From: Desulfurella amilsii
GTDB taxonomy: Bacteria; Campylobacterota_A; Desulfurellia; Desulfurellales; Desulfurellaceae
Reading direction: 5' to 3'
Assembly (NCBI RefSeq): GCF_002119425.1
Contig: NZ_MDSU01000018.1
Location: 518,501 to 582,500 of the forward strand
DNA: 64,000 bases
Every line of letters begins with the position of its first letter. Position 1 is the first letter of the stretch. The position numbers and the translations under genes are program-made. The notes under the pieces were generated by a model. The model worked only from the letters and a program-made list of their open reading frames with translations, was not told the DNA's origin and made no database searches. This document shows positions 56,600 through 64,000 of this stretch, piece after piece.

Positions 56600-57186
56600 T
56601 TTTTAATAATAGATACAAATTCATCGTTTCTATTTTTAGCCCAAGCATATTCGTTGTTTTGGGAATCAACAGGTTTGGATTTTCCGTTGCTTAATGTTTG
56701 AATTCTATCAGCAGAAACACCCTTTAATATTAAATAGTTTTTCGCTGCATCTGCTCTTTGCTGTCCAAGAGCTAAATTATAAGCATCTGTACCACGCTCA
56801 TCGCAGTTACCCTCAATAACAATATTAATTTCTGAGTGATCAATCAAAAATGATGCTATTTTATCTAAAACTTCAGATGGGTTTTGCTGTATACCCCACT
56901 TATTAATATTTGTAATCGAAGCACTGTTGACTTTGAAATAAATTCTTTGCATCACTTCTTTTGCTTGCCTTTCAAGAGCACTTTCTTGTTGGTTTTGATT
57001 TTGATTTTGCATATTGTTTATGCTAGATGATGGCATATTAATAGGAGAGGTAGTGCTTGTACCATTTGAGTTTATTGCTTGCGGCACACTTGAGTGAATA
57101 GGAGCTTTTGTTCCTGGAACGCTTGAACAGCTACTAACCAATAATGAAAAGCCAGCCAAAAACAAAAATAAAAATAACTTTCTCAT
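56596..57186 (-). CDS. Pal-like OmpA-domain lipoprotein
   Basis: A 196-residue lipoprotein: signal peptide with lipobox LVSSC (Cys about residue 20), an Asn/Gln/Ser-rich linker (about 40-68) and a C-terminal OmpA/Pal domain. INIVIEGNCDERGTDAYNLA followed by LGQQRADAAKNYLILKGV is the peptidoglycan-binding signature of Pal. The family has GHCDERG; here the His is Asn. It should tether the outer membrane to the cell wall. It leads the emrAB operon instead of lying beside tolB. GGAGG precedes the ATG; the promoter is at 57209-57237. Confidence 0.88.
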   Translation of the reverse strand: MRKLFLFLFLAGFSLLVSSCSSVPGTKAPIHSSVPQAINSNGTSTTSPINMPSSSINNMQNQNQNQQESALERQAKEVMQRIYFKVNSASITNINKWGIQQNPSEVLDKIASFLIDHSEINIVIEGNCDERGTDAYNLALGQQRADAAKNYLILKGVSADRIQTLSNGKSKPVDSQNNEYAWAKNRNDEFVSIIKK

Positions 57187-57208
57187 ACATCAAACCTCCG
57201 TTCAAATT

Positions 57209-57237
57209 TTTATAATCCTTTTTTCCAATAATGTCAA
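57209..57237 (-). promoter_or_regulatory. Promoter of the pal-like/emrAB operon
   Basis: TTGACA (57232-57237) and TATAAA (57209-57214) on the minus strand are 17 bp apart. No terminator separates it from the trpA end, so trp read-through is possible. Confidence 0.6.
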
Positions 57238-57244
57238 TGCAGTT

Positions 57245-57946
57245 TTAAAGGTTAATTAATTTAAGACTCTTTATAAATCTTTCAAAATCTTGCACGCCTT
57301 TTTGTAATTCAATAGCTGCTTGCGTGCCAATTATTACACCATCTGAGATTGAAAAGGCTTTAGCTATATCATTTGCGTTTCTTATGCCAAAACCTAAATA
57401 CACTTTGGTATGCTTCTTGCAATAATTTATTTTTTGCACAGTTTGACTATCAAGAGCAAAATCACCCCCTGTTATGCCCCTTTTTGAAATAAAGTATATA
57501 AAATCCTTTGTGCTTTTGATGGCTAAATCCAAATCACTTGACCTGCTTTCTGGTGTAGCAAATTTAATAATATTGCAGCCAAGTTTTTTTTCAAAGCCAA
57601 TGGCTTCCCTCACAGGTAAATCAGCCAAAATAACACCGCTTGCTAGCTTTGAATACTTATTAAACTCATCTTTTAAGCTGTAGGGAATATTTGTATAAGT
57701 CATAATATAAAGCCTTTTTTGAAACAATCTTTTTACTTCAAAAAGGCTTTCAAGAAAATCCCGCGTGGTATATTTATCAAGCATCTCAAACGATGCTTTT
57801 TCCAAAACCGCACCATCCGCTATGGGATCTGAAAACGGTATGCCAATCTCTAAAAAATCTACATCTAAACTATTGCAAATCTCAACCGCCTCTAAAAAGG
57901 TACTTTTTTTTGGGTAGTTGGATATTAAATATATACCTATATTCAT
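57245..57946 (-). CDS. trpA: Tryptophan synthase alpha chain
   Basis: A 233-residue chain that cleaves indole-glycerol phosphate. The catalytic Glu and Asp lie in [18 protein letters not shown] (about residues 36-53). [17 protein letters not shown] and the phosphate-binding [12 protein letters not shown] are conserved. It is about 30 residues shorter than the usual 260-270 but has all motifs. It is the last gene of trpEGDCFBA and overlaps trpB by 4 nt. No terminator follows. Confidence 0.95.
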   Translation of the reverse strand: MNIGIYLISNYPKKSTFLEAVEICNSLDVDFLEIGIPFSDPIADGAVLEKASFEMLDKYTTRDFLESLFEVKRLFQKRLYIMTYTNIPYSLKDEFNKYSKLASGVILADLPVREAIGFEKKLGCNIIKFATPESRSSDLDLAIKSTKDFIYFISKRGITGGDFALDSQTVQKINYCKKHTKVYLGFGIRNANDIAKAFSISDGVIIGTQAAIELQKGVQDFERFIKSLKLINL

Positions 57947-59103
57947 TCTTGCACCATCCTTATAATATCTAAATCCTTATCGCCTCTACCAGAAAGATTA
58001 ATTATAATAGTTTTATTTTTAAATTTTTCTTTTTGAGCCAATACGTAGGCTAAAGCATGAGAACTTTCAAGCGCCGGTATAATCCCTTCTAATTTTGATA
58101 AGGCAAAAAACCCCTCAAGCGCCTGATCATCAAATACATAATCGTAAATTACACGCTTTGTGTCTTTTAAAAAACTGTGCATTGGACCAACACCAGGATA
58201 ATCAAGGCCAGCAGATATAGAGTGTACCGGCATAACATTTGCCTGTCTTTGCAGCAAATAGCTCAACGAACCATGTAAAATTCCCTTTGTACCCAAGCTC
58301 AAAGTTGCTGAGTGATCGCCTAAATTTATAGACCGACCACCTGCTTCTATGCCGTATAGCTCCACATCATCTTTTAAAAAGGCACTAAATATACCATAAG
58401 CATTACTGCCGCCACCTACGCACGCAACAACCGCATCACAAAGCTTCCCCTCACACTTTTTTATTTGCCTTTTTGCTTCTTTGCCAATTACTGATTGGAA
58501 ATCTCCAACAATCGTTGGAAATGGGTGTGGGCCAACAACACTACCTAATAGATAATACGTGGTTTGCACATTTGCCACCCAATCCCTAAGCGCTTCATTT
58601 ATAGCACTCTTAAGTGTACCACCAGATTTTTCCACGCTTATTACTTCTGCCCCCAAAATTTTCATTTTATCAACATTAGTGCTTTGGCGTTCAACATCCG
58701 TTTTACCCATATACACAACACACTCTAAGTTTAATAAGGCGCAAACCGTAGCTGTTGCCACACCGTGTTGACCTGCACCCGTTTCTGCTATAATCCTTTT
58801 TTTACCCATAAACTTTGCCAATAAACCCTGCGCTAGCGTATTGTTTATCTTGTGGGCACCTGTGTGAGCCAAATCTTCCCTTTTTAAATAGACTTTAGCA
58901 CCCACATAATCGCTAAAATTTTTTGCAAAATACAGCGGGGTGGGTCTTCCCACATATGTTTTAAATAACTCATTCAGCTGTTGTTGGGTATTTTTATCTT
59001 TTTTAAACGCAATATAGCCTTCTTCTAGCTCATCTAGTGCGGGAATAAGAGTCTCTGGCACAAATTGGCCACCAAATTCTCCAAAATAGTGTTTGAGTTT
59101 CAT
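57943..59103 (-). CDS. trpB: Tryptophan synthase beta chain
   Basis: A 386-residue PLP subunit that condenses indole and serine. [12 protein letters not shown] opens it, the PLP Lys is in [15 protein letters not shown] (about residue 84), [14 protein letters not shown] is conserved, and [15 protein letters not shown] binds the PLP phosphate. LSGRGDKDL ends it. Length is that of the classical TrpB1. It overlaps trpA and trpF by 4 nt each. Confidence 0.98.
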   Translation of the reverse strand: MKLKHYFGEFGGQFVPETLIPALDELEEGYIAFKKDKNTQQQLNELFKTYVGRPTPLYFAKNFSDYVGAKVYLKREDLAHTGAHKINNTLAQGLLAKFMGKKRIIAETGAGQHGVATATVCALLNLECVVYMGKTDVERQSTNVDKMKILGAEVISVEKSGGTLKSAINEALRDWVANVQTTYYLLGSVVGPHPFPTIVGDFQSVIGKEAKRQIKKCEGKLCDAVVACVGGGSNAYGIFSAFLKDDVELYGIEAGGRSINLGDHSATLSLGTKGILHGSLSYLLQRQANVMPVHSISAGLDYPGVGPMHSFLKDTKRVIYDYVFDDQALEGFFALSKLEGIIPALESSHALAYVLAQKEKFKNKTIIINLSGRGDKDLDIIRMVQE

Positions 59104-59672
59104 TTTGTACTCCTTAGTTTATCAATAAAATTTTTCATTTTAACAGGATCCTTCTTTCCAGGAAAAGATTCAAGTGAACTTACCAAATCAACTCCGTATG
59201 GTTTGTGCTTTGCAATCGCTTCAATGTTGTCCAAACTTACACCTCCAGCAATAAAAGCTCTATCTATAGCACAAAAATCTTCCAATATACTCCAATCAAA
59301 CTTTTGTGCGCTACCTCCAACCTGCGCAGTTAAACTATCAAGCAAAATCAAACCGTCATAAACTTTATCTGGCAAAGTATCTTTAATTCTGTAGGCTCTA
59401 ATTGTACTTTGTATATTTAAATCATTATAAACTTGAGCATATTTTAGTCCACAATAATCCATTATAGATATAATTTCATTCTCATTTTCTTCTATAAATA
59501 CACCAACACTTTTTGTATCTTTAGGCAATTGTTTTAGTATATTTTTTACCTCTTGTGGCTTTATAAAGCGCGGGCTTTTTTTATAAAAAACAAATCCTAT
59601 AAAATCTACACCCAAATCCAGCGAATAAAACACATCTTCTAGGTTAGTCATGCCACAAAATTTCACAAGCAT
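59100..59672 (-). CDS. trpF: Phosphoribosylanthranilate isomerase
   Basis: A 190-residue TIM barrel. The catalytic Cys is in [12 protein letters not shown] (about residue 6), [12 protein letters not shown] follows, and the catalytic Asp and phosphate site are in the [18 protein letters not shown] and [11 protein letters not shown] segments. It is slightly shorter than average (about 200). It overlaps trpC by 10 nt and trpB by 4 nt. Confidence 0.96.
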   Translation of the reverse strand: MLVKFCGMTNLEDVFYSLDLGVDFIGFVFYKKSPRFIKPQEVKNILKQLPKDTKSVGVFIEENENEIISIMDYCGLKYAQVYNDLNIQSTIRAYRIKDTLPDKVYDGLILLDSLTAQVGGSAQKFDWSILEDFCAIDRAFIAGGVSLDNIEAIAKHKPYGVDLVSSLESFPGKKDPVKMKNFIDKLRSTK

Positions 59673-60382
59673 AAAAGCTCCTTAAAAGTTGCCTCAATAT
59701 CGCTTGATTTTAAGAGTGCTTCACCTATTAAAAATACATTGGCAACAGGCAAAAAAAACTCTACATCAGGTCTATTTCTAATACCGCTTTCTGCGATTTT
59801 TACAGGCACACAAAACTTGCTTAACATTTCTTTTGCTGCTTTTTTATCTATGTTTAAAGTGTCAAGGTCCCGCGCATTGACGCCTAAAAAGTGCGGTTTA
59901 AACTCGATTTTGTGTAAGTCTTGCTGTCTGTGAACTTCAACTAATGCTTCTAAACCCAACCCGTAAGTATAATCGTACAGCTCTTTAAGCTGACCTTTGT
60001 CTAAAACCCTCGCAATAAGCAAAACTATATCAGCTCCAGCAGCTGCTGCCCAATCAATTTGTTTTTTGTCAATTATAAAATCTTTACATAAAATTGGCAA
60101 ATTTGTTCGCCTTGACACCTCATGCAAAAATTCAAAGCTACCCCCAAAGTATTTTGAATCCGTTAAAACACTTATAGCTTTTGCATATTTGGAATAAATT
60201 TCAATAAGGTTCGACATATTTACATTGAAGTTTCCAAAAGAAGGTGATTTTGACTTTAATTCAGCGATAATATTTACTGTATCACTAAAATCAGGCTTTA
60301 AAATGGGTTTTGTTCGCTTATAGGGACAACTTCTTAGCGATTTCACTTCACGTGCTTTATTTGTAATAATCTGTTCAATCAT
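59663..60382 (-). CDS. trpC: Indole-3-glycerol phosphate synthase
   Basis: A 239-residue TIM barrel that closes the indole ring. IIAELKSKSPSFGNF holds the first catalytic Lys, ILCKDFIIDKKQIDWAAAAG the second, and VNARDLDTLNIDKK and ESGIRNRPDVEF are typical. The N-terminal helix is short. It overlaps trpD by 8 nt and trpF by 10 nt. Confidence 0.97.
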   Translation of the reverse strand: MIEQIITNKAREVKSLRSCPYKRTKPILKPDFSDTVNIIAELKSKSPSFGNFNVNMSNLIEIYSKYAKAISVLTDSKYFGGSFEFLHEVSRRTNLPILCKDFIIDKKQIDWAAAAGADIVLLIARVLDKGQLKELYDYTYGLGLEALVEVHRQQDLHKIEFKPHFLGVNARDLDTLNIDKKAAKEMLSKFCVPVKIAESGIRNRPDVEFFLPVANVFLIGEALLKSSDIEATFKELLCL

Positions 60383-61322
60383 TTGCTATCTCCATTAATT
60401 TTTCATACGCTTTTTTGTTTTTTATGCTTTCTCTTGCAAGCAAAAACCCGTCTTTTAAATTGTCTTCAATACCCGATAGACTAAAGGCAAATGCACAATT
60501 TATTGCAATGGCGTCCGCCAAAATTTCATGCTCACCTAAAAAAACCTCTTTGAGAATTTTTGCGTTTGTTTTAGCATCAAAACCTTTTAATTTGTCTTTT
60601 GTTGCATATATGCCAAATCCCCTGGGATCAAACTCAAATCTTTTAGTAAACATACCCTTTTTTTGGTAACACAATGTTACATCAGAAAGACTCACTTCAT
60701 CCATATCAGAAGACACAAGCAATACGTTTTGAAAATCCAGTATCTCAATGGCTTCAAAGTACAATGGTAAATAATCCTTGCTAAAAACACCTATCATTTT
60801 ATAAGCAGGTTTTATAGGGTTGCATAAAGGACCAATAAGGTTAAAAATCGTGCGTTTTGCAATCTTTCTTCTAATGGGCATAATTGGTTTTAGTTTTGGA
60901 TGCCAAAATGGTGCAAACAAAAAAGCAAAGTTTTTGTTATCCAGGTTTTCAACAATTTTATCCTTTTCTTGCTCTATTTTGACCCCAAGTGCCTCAAGTA
61001 TATCTGCAGCACCGGACAAAGAAGAAACTGCTCTATTCCCATGCTTTGATACCTTTACAAATAAGCTAGAGACAATTGAAGCTGCCGTAGAAATATTAAA
61101 GCTGTTTGAGTCATCACCTCCGCTTCCTACAACATCAAGGCACTCACCGTGGTATTCTATCAACCGAGCATTTTTTAGCATAACTTCTGCAAGCGCAGCT
61201 ACATCCATTGGGTCTTCTTTTTCTTGCGCTAATTTAATTAATGCACTTTCAATTTCTTTTTCGCTCATTTTACCAGAAAGCATAGCATCAAAAAACTCTA
61301 AAGATTCGCTAAACTTTTTCAT
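60375..61322 (-). CDS. trpD: Anthranilate phosphoribosyltransferase
   Basis: A 315-residue enzyme. The PRPP loop is DVVGSGGDDSNSFNISTAA (about residues 63-81). KHGNRAVSSLSGAADILEAL and the FNLIGPLCNPIKPAYKMIGV segment match the family. It is a separate polypeptide, not fused to TrpG, and overlaps trpG by 14 nt and trpC by 8 nt. The usual loop is GTGGD; here it is GSGGD. Confidence 0.97.
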   Translation of the reverse strand: MKKFSESLEFFDAMLSGKMSEKEIESALIKLAQEKEDPMDVAALAEVMLKNARLIEYHGECLDVVGSGGDDSNSFNISTAASIVSSLFVKVSKHGNRAVSSLSGAADILEALGVKIEQEKDKIVENLDNKNFAFLFAPFWHPKLKPIMPIRRKIAKRTIFNLIGPLCNPIKPAYKMIGVFSKDYLPLYFEAIEILDFQNVLLVSSDMDEVSLSDVTLCYQKKGMFTKRFEFDPRGFGIYATKDKLKGFDAKTNAKILKEVFLGEHEILADAIAINCAFAFSLSGIEDNLKDGFLLARESIKNKKAYEKLMEIAND

Positions 61323-61884
61323 TGCACAACCTCACAAAATTTTCTATAAATTTCAAACCATCTTTTGTTTGATAAGATTCTGGATGAAATTGCAAACCAT
61401 ATAACCTAAGTTCTTTGTTTTCGATAGCCATAATTTCATTGTCGCTTTCTGATATTGCAGACACTTCAAAGTCACCTTGTACATTATCTACCACTAATGA
61501 ATGGTATCTAACGCCCAAAAATGGAGGCTCAATACCGTCAAATAAAATGCTTTTCTTCAATACAACCATCCTTTCAACCTTTCCATGCATAATTGTTTTA
61601 GCTTTTCTTATAGTTTTTTCATATACATAGCAAATTGCCTGCATACCAAGGCAAATACCTAAAATAGGCATCTTCGAGCTAAATGCACTGATAGCCTCGA
61701 GGCTCAATAAAGCATTTTTGGGGTGTGAGGGGCCTGGAGAAACTACTATGCCTTTTAGGTTCTTGAGATTTTTTATCTGCTCAATCGAGCTATTGTTTAA
61801 AATGACACTCACATCGTCGAAATGTTTTAAGTAATCGTACAAATTGTATGTAAATGAATCAAAATTATCTATCAAGACTATCAT
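61309..61884 (-). CDS. trpG: Anthranilate synthase glutamine amidotransferase
   Basis: A 191-residue class I amidotransferase giving ammonia to TrpE. IDNFDSFTYNLYDYL starts it, the nucleophile Cys is in PILGICLGMQAICY (about residue 79), and the His-Glu pair is in LQFHPESYQTKDG. ATG at 61884 is chosen because GGAGG lies 5 nt upstream; a longer in-frame reading back to 61941 lies inside trpE. It overlaps the end of trpE by 20 nt. Confidence 0.96.
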   Translation of the reverse strand: MIVLIDNFDSFTYNLYDYLKHFDDVSVILNNSSIEQIKNLKNLKGIVVSPGPSHPKNALLSLEAISAFSSKMPILGICLGMQAICYVYEKTIRKAKTIMHGKVERMVVLKKSILFDGIEPPFLGVRYHSLVVDNVQGDFEVSAISESDNEIMAIENKELRLYGLQFHPESYQTKDGLKFIENFVRLCNEKV

Positions 61885-63277
61885 GTATGCCTCCTGCTTG
61901 CAAAAGAGCACCCAACTTTGACAAAACCTCTTTGTACTCATTTTCTGCTACACTATCATAAACAATACCTGCACCTGCCTGGAACCTTGCTTTATCTTTC
62001 TCAAAAAATGCGGTTCTTATTGTTATTGCCATATCCATATTGCCATTTAAGCCAATATAGCCAACGCATCCTGCATAAAAGCCCCTGACTTTTTTTTCTG
62101 TTTCTTCAATTAGTTCAATAGCTCTAACTTTTGGAGCACCGCTAACGGTTCCTGCAGGGAATGTATTTGTCAAACAATCAATCAAATCAAATGATTCATC
62201 TACTTTTCCTTCAACTTCTGACACAAGGTGCATAACATGCGAGTAATGCTCTGTCTGCCTAAATGACTTCACTTCTACACTCAAAGGCACGCTCACACGG
62301 GAAAGATCGTTTCTTGCAAGATCAAGCAACATCAAATGTTCTGCGTTCTCCTTTTTATCAAGCAATAATTCTTTTTCAAGTAAGAGAGTTTTTTCTTTAG
62401 TGCTTGCAATTGGTCTTGTTCCTGCTATGGGCTTTATTGTCGCTGTATTTTTTCTTACACTTATGTGTACTTCTGGACTTGAGCCTACAATATAGCTTTG
62501 AGCATCTTTAATAAAAAACATATATGGCGAGGGATTAAATTTTCTTAGGTTTCTGTAAAACTCAAACGGGTTCAAGCCATCTACTTCAATATAATCGCTT
62601 AGCACCACCTGGATAGCTTCACCATCTTCAATCTGCCTTTTTAAAAAATTGACTTTCTCAATAAAATCTTTTTTAGGAATTTTCCTTATTATTTGTGGGT
62701 TTGAGTTGTTCTTTTCTACGCTTGTGCGCTTTAACTCTTCTTTGAGCAACAAAAGCTCTTCTTGAGCTTTAGAGTAAGCATCGGGATCTTTTGTTAATTG
62801 AGATTTTGCCAAATAAAGCTTGTTGGTGTAGTTATCGTAAACTAAAAACTTATCTACAAAATAAAATACACCAAGTGTTTGTGGTAGATTTTTTATTTTT
62901 TTTCGTAAAGTACCACACGCGTTTACAAATTCAAAGCTCAAAATGGCTATAAATCCACCTGCAAAATTGCCAAAAGCCTCAAATGACGCAGATTTGTTTT
63001 GTTTCAAAAAGCTTTTTACAAAGCTTAAACCTTCATTATAGCCTTCAAACAAACCGTCGTTTTCTAAAACAAATTTTTTTGCGTTGAATGCCAAAAAAGA
63101 AAATCTGCTGTAAATCTTTTTTTGATCAGCGCTTTCAAGCAACAAACAATTGTCTTTGTTTAATAAGCTATTAAGTAAACTTACGGGCGTGTCTAAATCA
63201 CCATCCACTTCAAGATACACAGGCACTCTATCGTAGATTTTCGATAAATCTATAAACTCACTGCAAGTTGGATACAT
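61865..63277 (-). CDS. trpE: Anthranilate synthase component I
   Basis: A 470-residue enzyme that converts chorismate to anthranilate. The C-terminal catalytic domain has PYMFFIKDAQSYIVGSSPEV, IKPIAGTRP, LLDLARNDLSRV and FPAGTVSGAPKVRAIELIEE. Near the N terminus, LLESADQKK contains the Ser element typical of Trp feedback sites. AGGAGG (63282-63287) precedes the ATG. It is the first structural gene after an elaborate attenuator. Confidence 0.97.
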   Translation of the reverse strand: MYPTCSEFIDLSKIYDRVPVYLEVDGDLDTPVSLLNSLLNKDNCLLLESADQKKIYSRFSFLAFNAKKFVLENDGLFEGYNEGLSFVKSFLKQNKSASFEAFGNFAGGFIAILSFEFVNACGTLRKKIKNLPQTLGVFYFVDKFLVYDNYTNKLYLAKSQLTKDPDAYSKAQEELLLLKEELKRTSVEKNNSNPQIIRKIPKKDFIEKVNFLKRQIEDGEAIQVVLSDYIEVDGLNPFEFYRNLRKFNPSPYMFFIKDAQSYIVGSSPEVHISVRKNTATIKPIAGTRPIASTKEKTLLLEKELLLDKKENAEHLMLLDLARNDLSRVSVPLSVEVKSFRQTEHYSHVMHLVSEVEGKVDESFDLIDCLTNTFPAGTVSGAPKVRAIELIEETEKKVRGFYAGCVGYIGLNGNMDMAITIRTAFFEKDKARFQAGAGIVYDSVAENEYKEVLSKLGALLQAGGIHDSLDR

Positions 63278-63290
63278 TAAACCTCCTAAA

Positions 63291-63331
63291 ACAAAAAGGC
63301 CGCTTAAACCATCTTTGGCTTAAGCGGCCTT
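63291..63331 (-). terminator. trp attenuator, terminator 2 (proximal to trpE)
   Basis: On the minus strand AAGGCCGCTTAA (63331-63320) pairs with TTAAGCGGCCTT (63307-63296), a 12-bp stem followed by TTTTTGT. It lies between the leader peptide and trpE, the place of a transcription attenuator. Confidence 0.88.
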
Positions 63332-63334
63332 AAA

Positions 63335-63387
63335 ATAAAAAAACCGCTTAAAGCTCACCTGGGCTACCCCAAGCGCGCTTTAAGCGG
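63335..63387 (-). terminator. trp attenuator, terminator 1 (distal)
   Basis: CCGCTTAAAGC (63387-63377) pairs with GCTTTAAGCGG (63354-63344), an 11-bp stem, then TTTTTTTATTTT. The 22-nt loop contains GGGGTAGC (63370-63363), which can instead pair with the 3' arm of the upstream hairpin (GCTATCCC). Confidence 0.85.
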
Positions 63388-63397
63388 CAAATTAATA

Positions 63398-63420
63398 GGG
63401 ATAGCTTTTTTAGCTATCCC
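63398..63420 (-). other. Trp-codon hairpin (1:2) of the trp leader
   Basis: GGGATAGCT (63420-63412) and AGCTATCCC (63406-63398) form a perfect 9-bp stem with a 5-nt A loop. The 5' arm contains the last Trp codon bases and the end of the leader peptide, so a ribosome stalled at the Trp codons would open it. Confidence 0.8.
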
Positions 63421-63466
63421 ACCACCATATATTTTTTACTGTTAAAGTCTTACACAACACTTTCAT
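63410..63466 (-). CDS. trpL: trp operon leader peptide with three tandem Trp codons
   Basis: A short minus-strand ORF encodes MKVLCKTLTVKNIWWWDS. Codons 14-16 are TGG TGG TGG (63427-63419), and the stop TAA is inside the loop of the following hairpin. This is the layout of a ribosome-mediated attenuator: stalling at low charged tRNA-Trp frees downstream RNA to form an antiterminator. There is no Shine-Dalgarno. The -10 box ends only 8 nt before the ATG, so transcription should start 1-4 nt before it; translation may be leaderless. Confidence 0.85.
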   Translation of the reverse strand: MKVLCKTLTVKNIWWWDS

Positions 63467-63474
63467 GGTTTGCC

Positions 63475-63502
63475 AGTATATCAAATCTATGCCAAAAGTC
63501 AA
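63475..63502 (-). promoter_or_regulatory. Promoter of the trp operon
   Basis: TTGACT (63502-63497) and TATACT (63480-63475) on the minus strand are 16 bp apart. The -35 hexamer contains the TGA stop (63501-63499) of the preceding membrane protein gene. Confidence 0.75.
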
Positions 63503-64000
63503 GAATTTTTTTCTTTTTTATAAACATTTAACACCGCATCGGCTAAACTGATAATAATTGGTCCTATAAAAATACCAATCAAACCAAAAAAAACTATACC
63601 GCCCATTATGCTAAAAAATAAAAGCAAAGGGTGAATACTCATATAAGAGCCAATCAACAATGGCCTCACATAATTATCAACACTGCCAACAAATATACCA
63701 CCCCAAACAAGCAAAAAAATGCCTTTTAAGTAAGAACCTGTAAGTAAAAAGTACACGCTTGCTGGAGCCCATAAAAGTGCTGTTCCTACAACGGGAACAA
63801 ACGAAATTACAGCACCTAGTGCCATCCATATAAAAAACCCACCAATACCAACAATCAAAAAACCTAAAGCGCATAAAAAACCCTGGATTAGTGCTATAAT
63901 AAAACCGCCTATAAGCGTAGCTTTTAGACTTAATCTAATTGTGTCTTTTAGTTTTTCAAATGTTTGTTTATCTTTTATAAAACTTGTTATGTAGTCTAAA
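63499..64000 (-). CDS. AI-2E-family membrane protein, C-terminal part
   Basis: The reading frame is open from the stop at 63499 to the right edge of the window, giving about 167 visible residues; the N terminus is outside. Five or so hydrophobic helices and the block SVDNYVRPLLIGSYMSIHPL are characteristic of AI-2E/PerM-family exporters (usual length 340-370). A TTG at 63858 is not the real start, since homologous residues continue upstream (GGFIIALIQGFLCALG). Function in this organism is unknown. Its stop lies inside the trp -35 box. Confidence 0.85.
   Translation of the reverse strand, partial: LDYITSFIKDKQTFEKLKDTIRLSLKATLIGGFIIALIQGFLCALGFLIVGIGGFFIWMALGAVISFVPVVGTALLWAPASVYFLLTGSYLKGIFLLVWGGIFVGSVDNYVRPLLIGSYMSIHPLLLFFSIMGGIVFFGLIGIFIGPIIISLADAVLNVYKKEKNS

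Noticed and set aside
60820..61404. 194-codon plus-strand frame opposite trpD/trpG
   Set aside because: It is antisense to conserved trp genes, has no SD, and shows Ser/Phe-rich composition typical of shadow frames.

Overview
The window is about 64 kb of AT-rich bacterial chromosome (roughly one-third G+C by eye). It is packed with tightly spaced, often 4-nt-overlapping genes. The content points to an anaerobic Gram-negative: an OmpA/Pal lipoprotein, a type IV pilus secretin operon, an outer-membrane porin, NrfD-type respiratory membrane protein, FeoAB, molybdate-type ABC genes, TrmFO, HisZ, and trp and aro genes. My best inference is a sulfur-reducing thermophile of the Desulfurella/Hippea group, but no rRNA or other decisive marker is present. 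No tRNA, rRNA, IS element or CRISPR array was seen.

Layout: 1-2.4 kb is an accessory island: a small XRE controller, a DpnA-like N6-adenine methyltransferase and a DpnII-family GATC endonuclease, followed by an anomalous GC-rich non-coding scar. 2.4-5.2 kb holds a tiny flagellar-rod-like protein, an EamA transporter, an orphan NrfD-like subunit and a glycine-zipper lipoprotein. 5.2-10.4 kb is pilM-N-O-P-Q-smpB (minus strand). 10.5-20.7 kb is a plus-strand run: unknown protein, Lon-like protease, aroC, aroK, dnaE, a LutA/LutB-type fused Fe-S protein, cobO. 20.7-27.1 kb holds divergent mod-type (no ModA) and feo clusters around a shared regulatory region with DtxR-type boxes. 27.1-32.1 kb: old-yellow-enzyme oxidoreductase, FecCD/FecE-type ABC genes, groES-groEL with a CIRCE-like operator. 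32.2-37.3 kb: argB-galT-glgA-histidine kinase-response regulator. 37.3-42.1 kb: thioesterase and two unknown proteins, then deaD-typA behind a structured leader. 42.1-51.1 kb (minus): aroQ, HIT protein, purA, hisZ, aminotransferase, M16 peptidase, pnp, rpsO, trmFO. 51.2-57.2 kb: aldo-keto reductase, and a translationally coupled pal-like/emrA/emrB/kinase-like/dehydrogenase operon. 57.2-63.5 kb: a complete trpEGDCFBA operon. The window ends inside an AI-2E-family membrane protein.

The most interesting non-coding find is the trp leader (63282-63502): a promoter whose -35 box contains the stop codon of the preceding gene, an 18-residue leader peptide with three consecutive Trp codons starting almost at the predicted transcription start, a Trp-codon-adjacent hairpin, and two tandem intrinsic terminators whose arms can re-pair into antiterminators. 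Other regulatory finds are a 10+10 bp inverted repeat covering the restriction-modification promoter, a DtxR-type palindrome in the feo promoter, a CIRCE-like element at groES, and several genes (trpL, the TOBE gene, trmFO) whose -10 box lies so near the start codon that the mRNAs may be leaderless.
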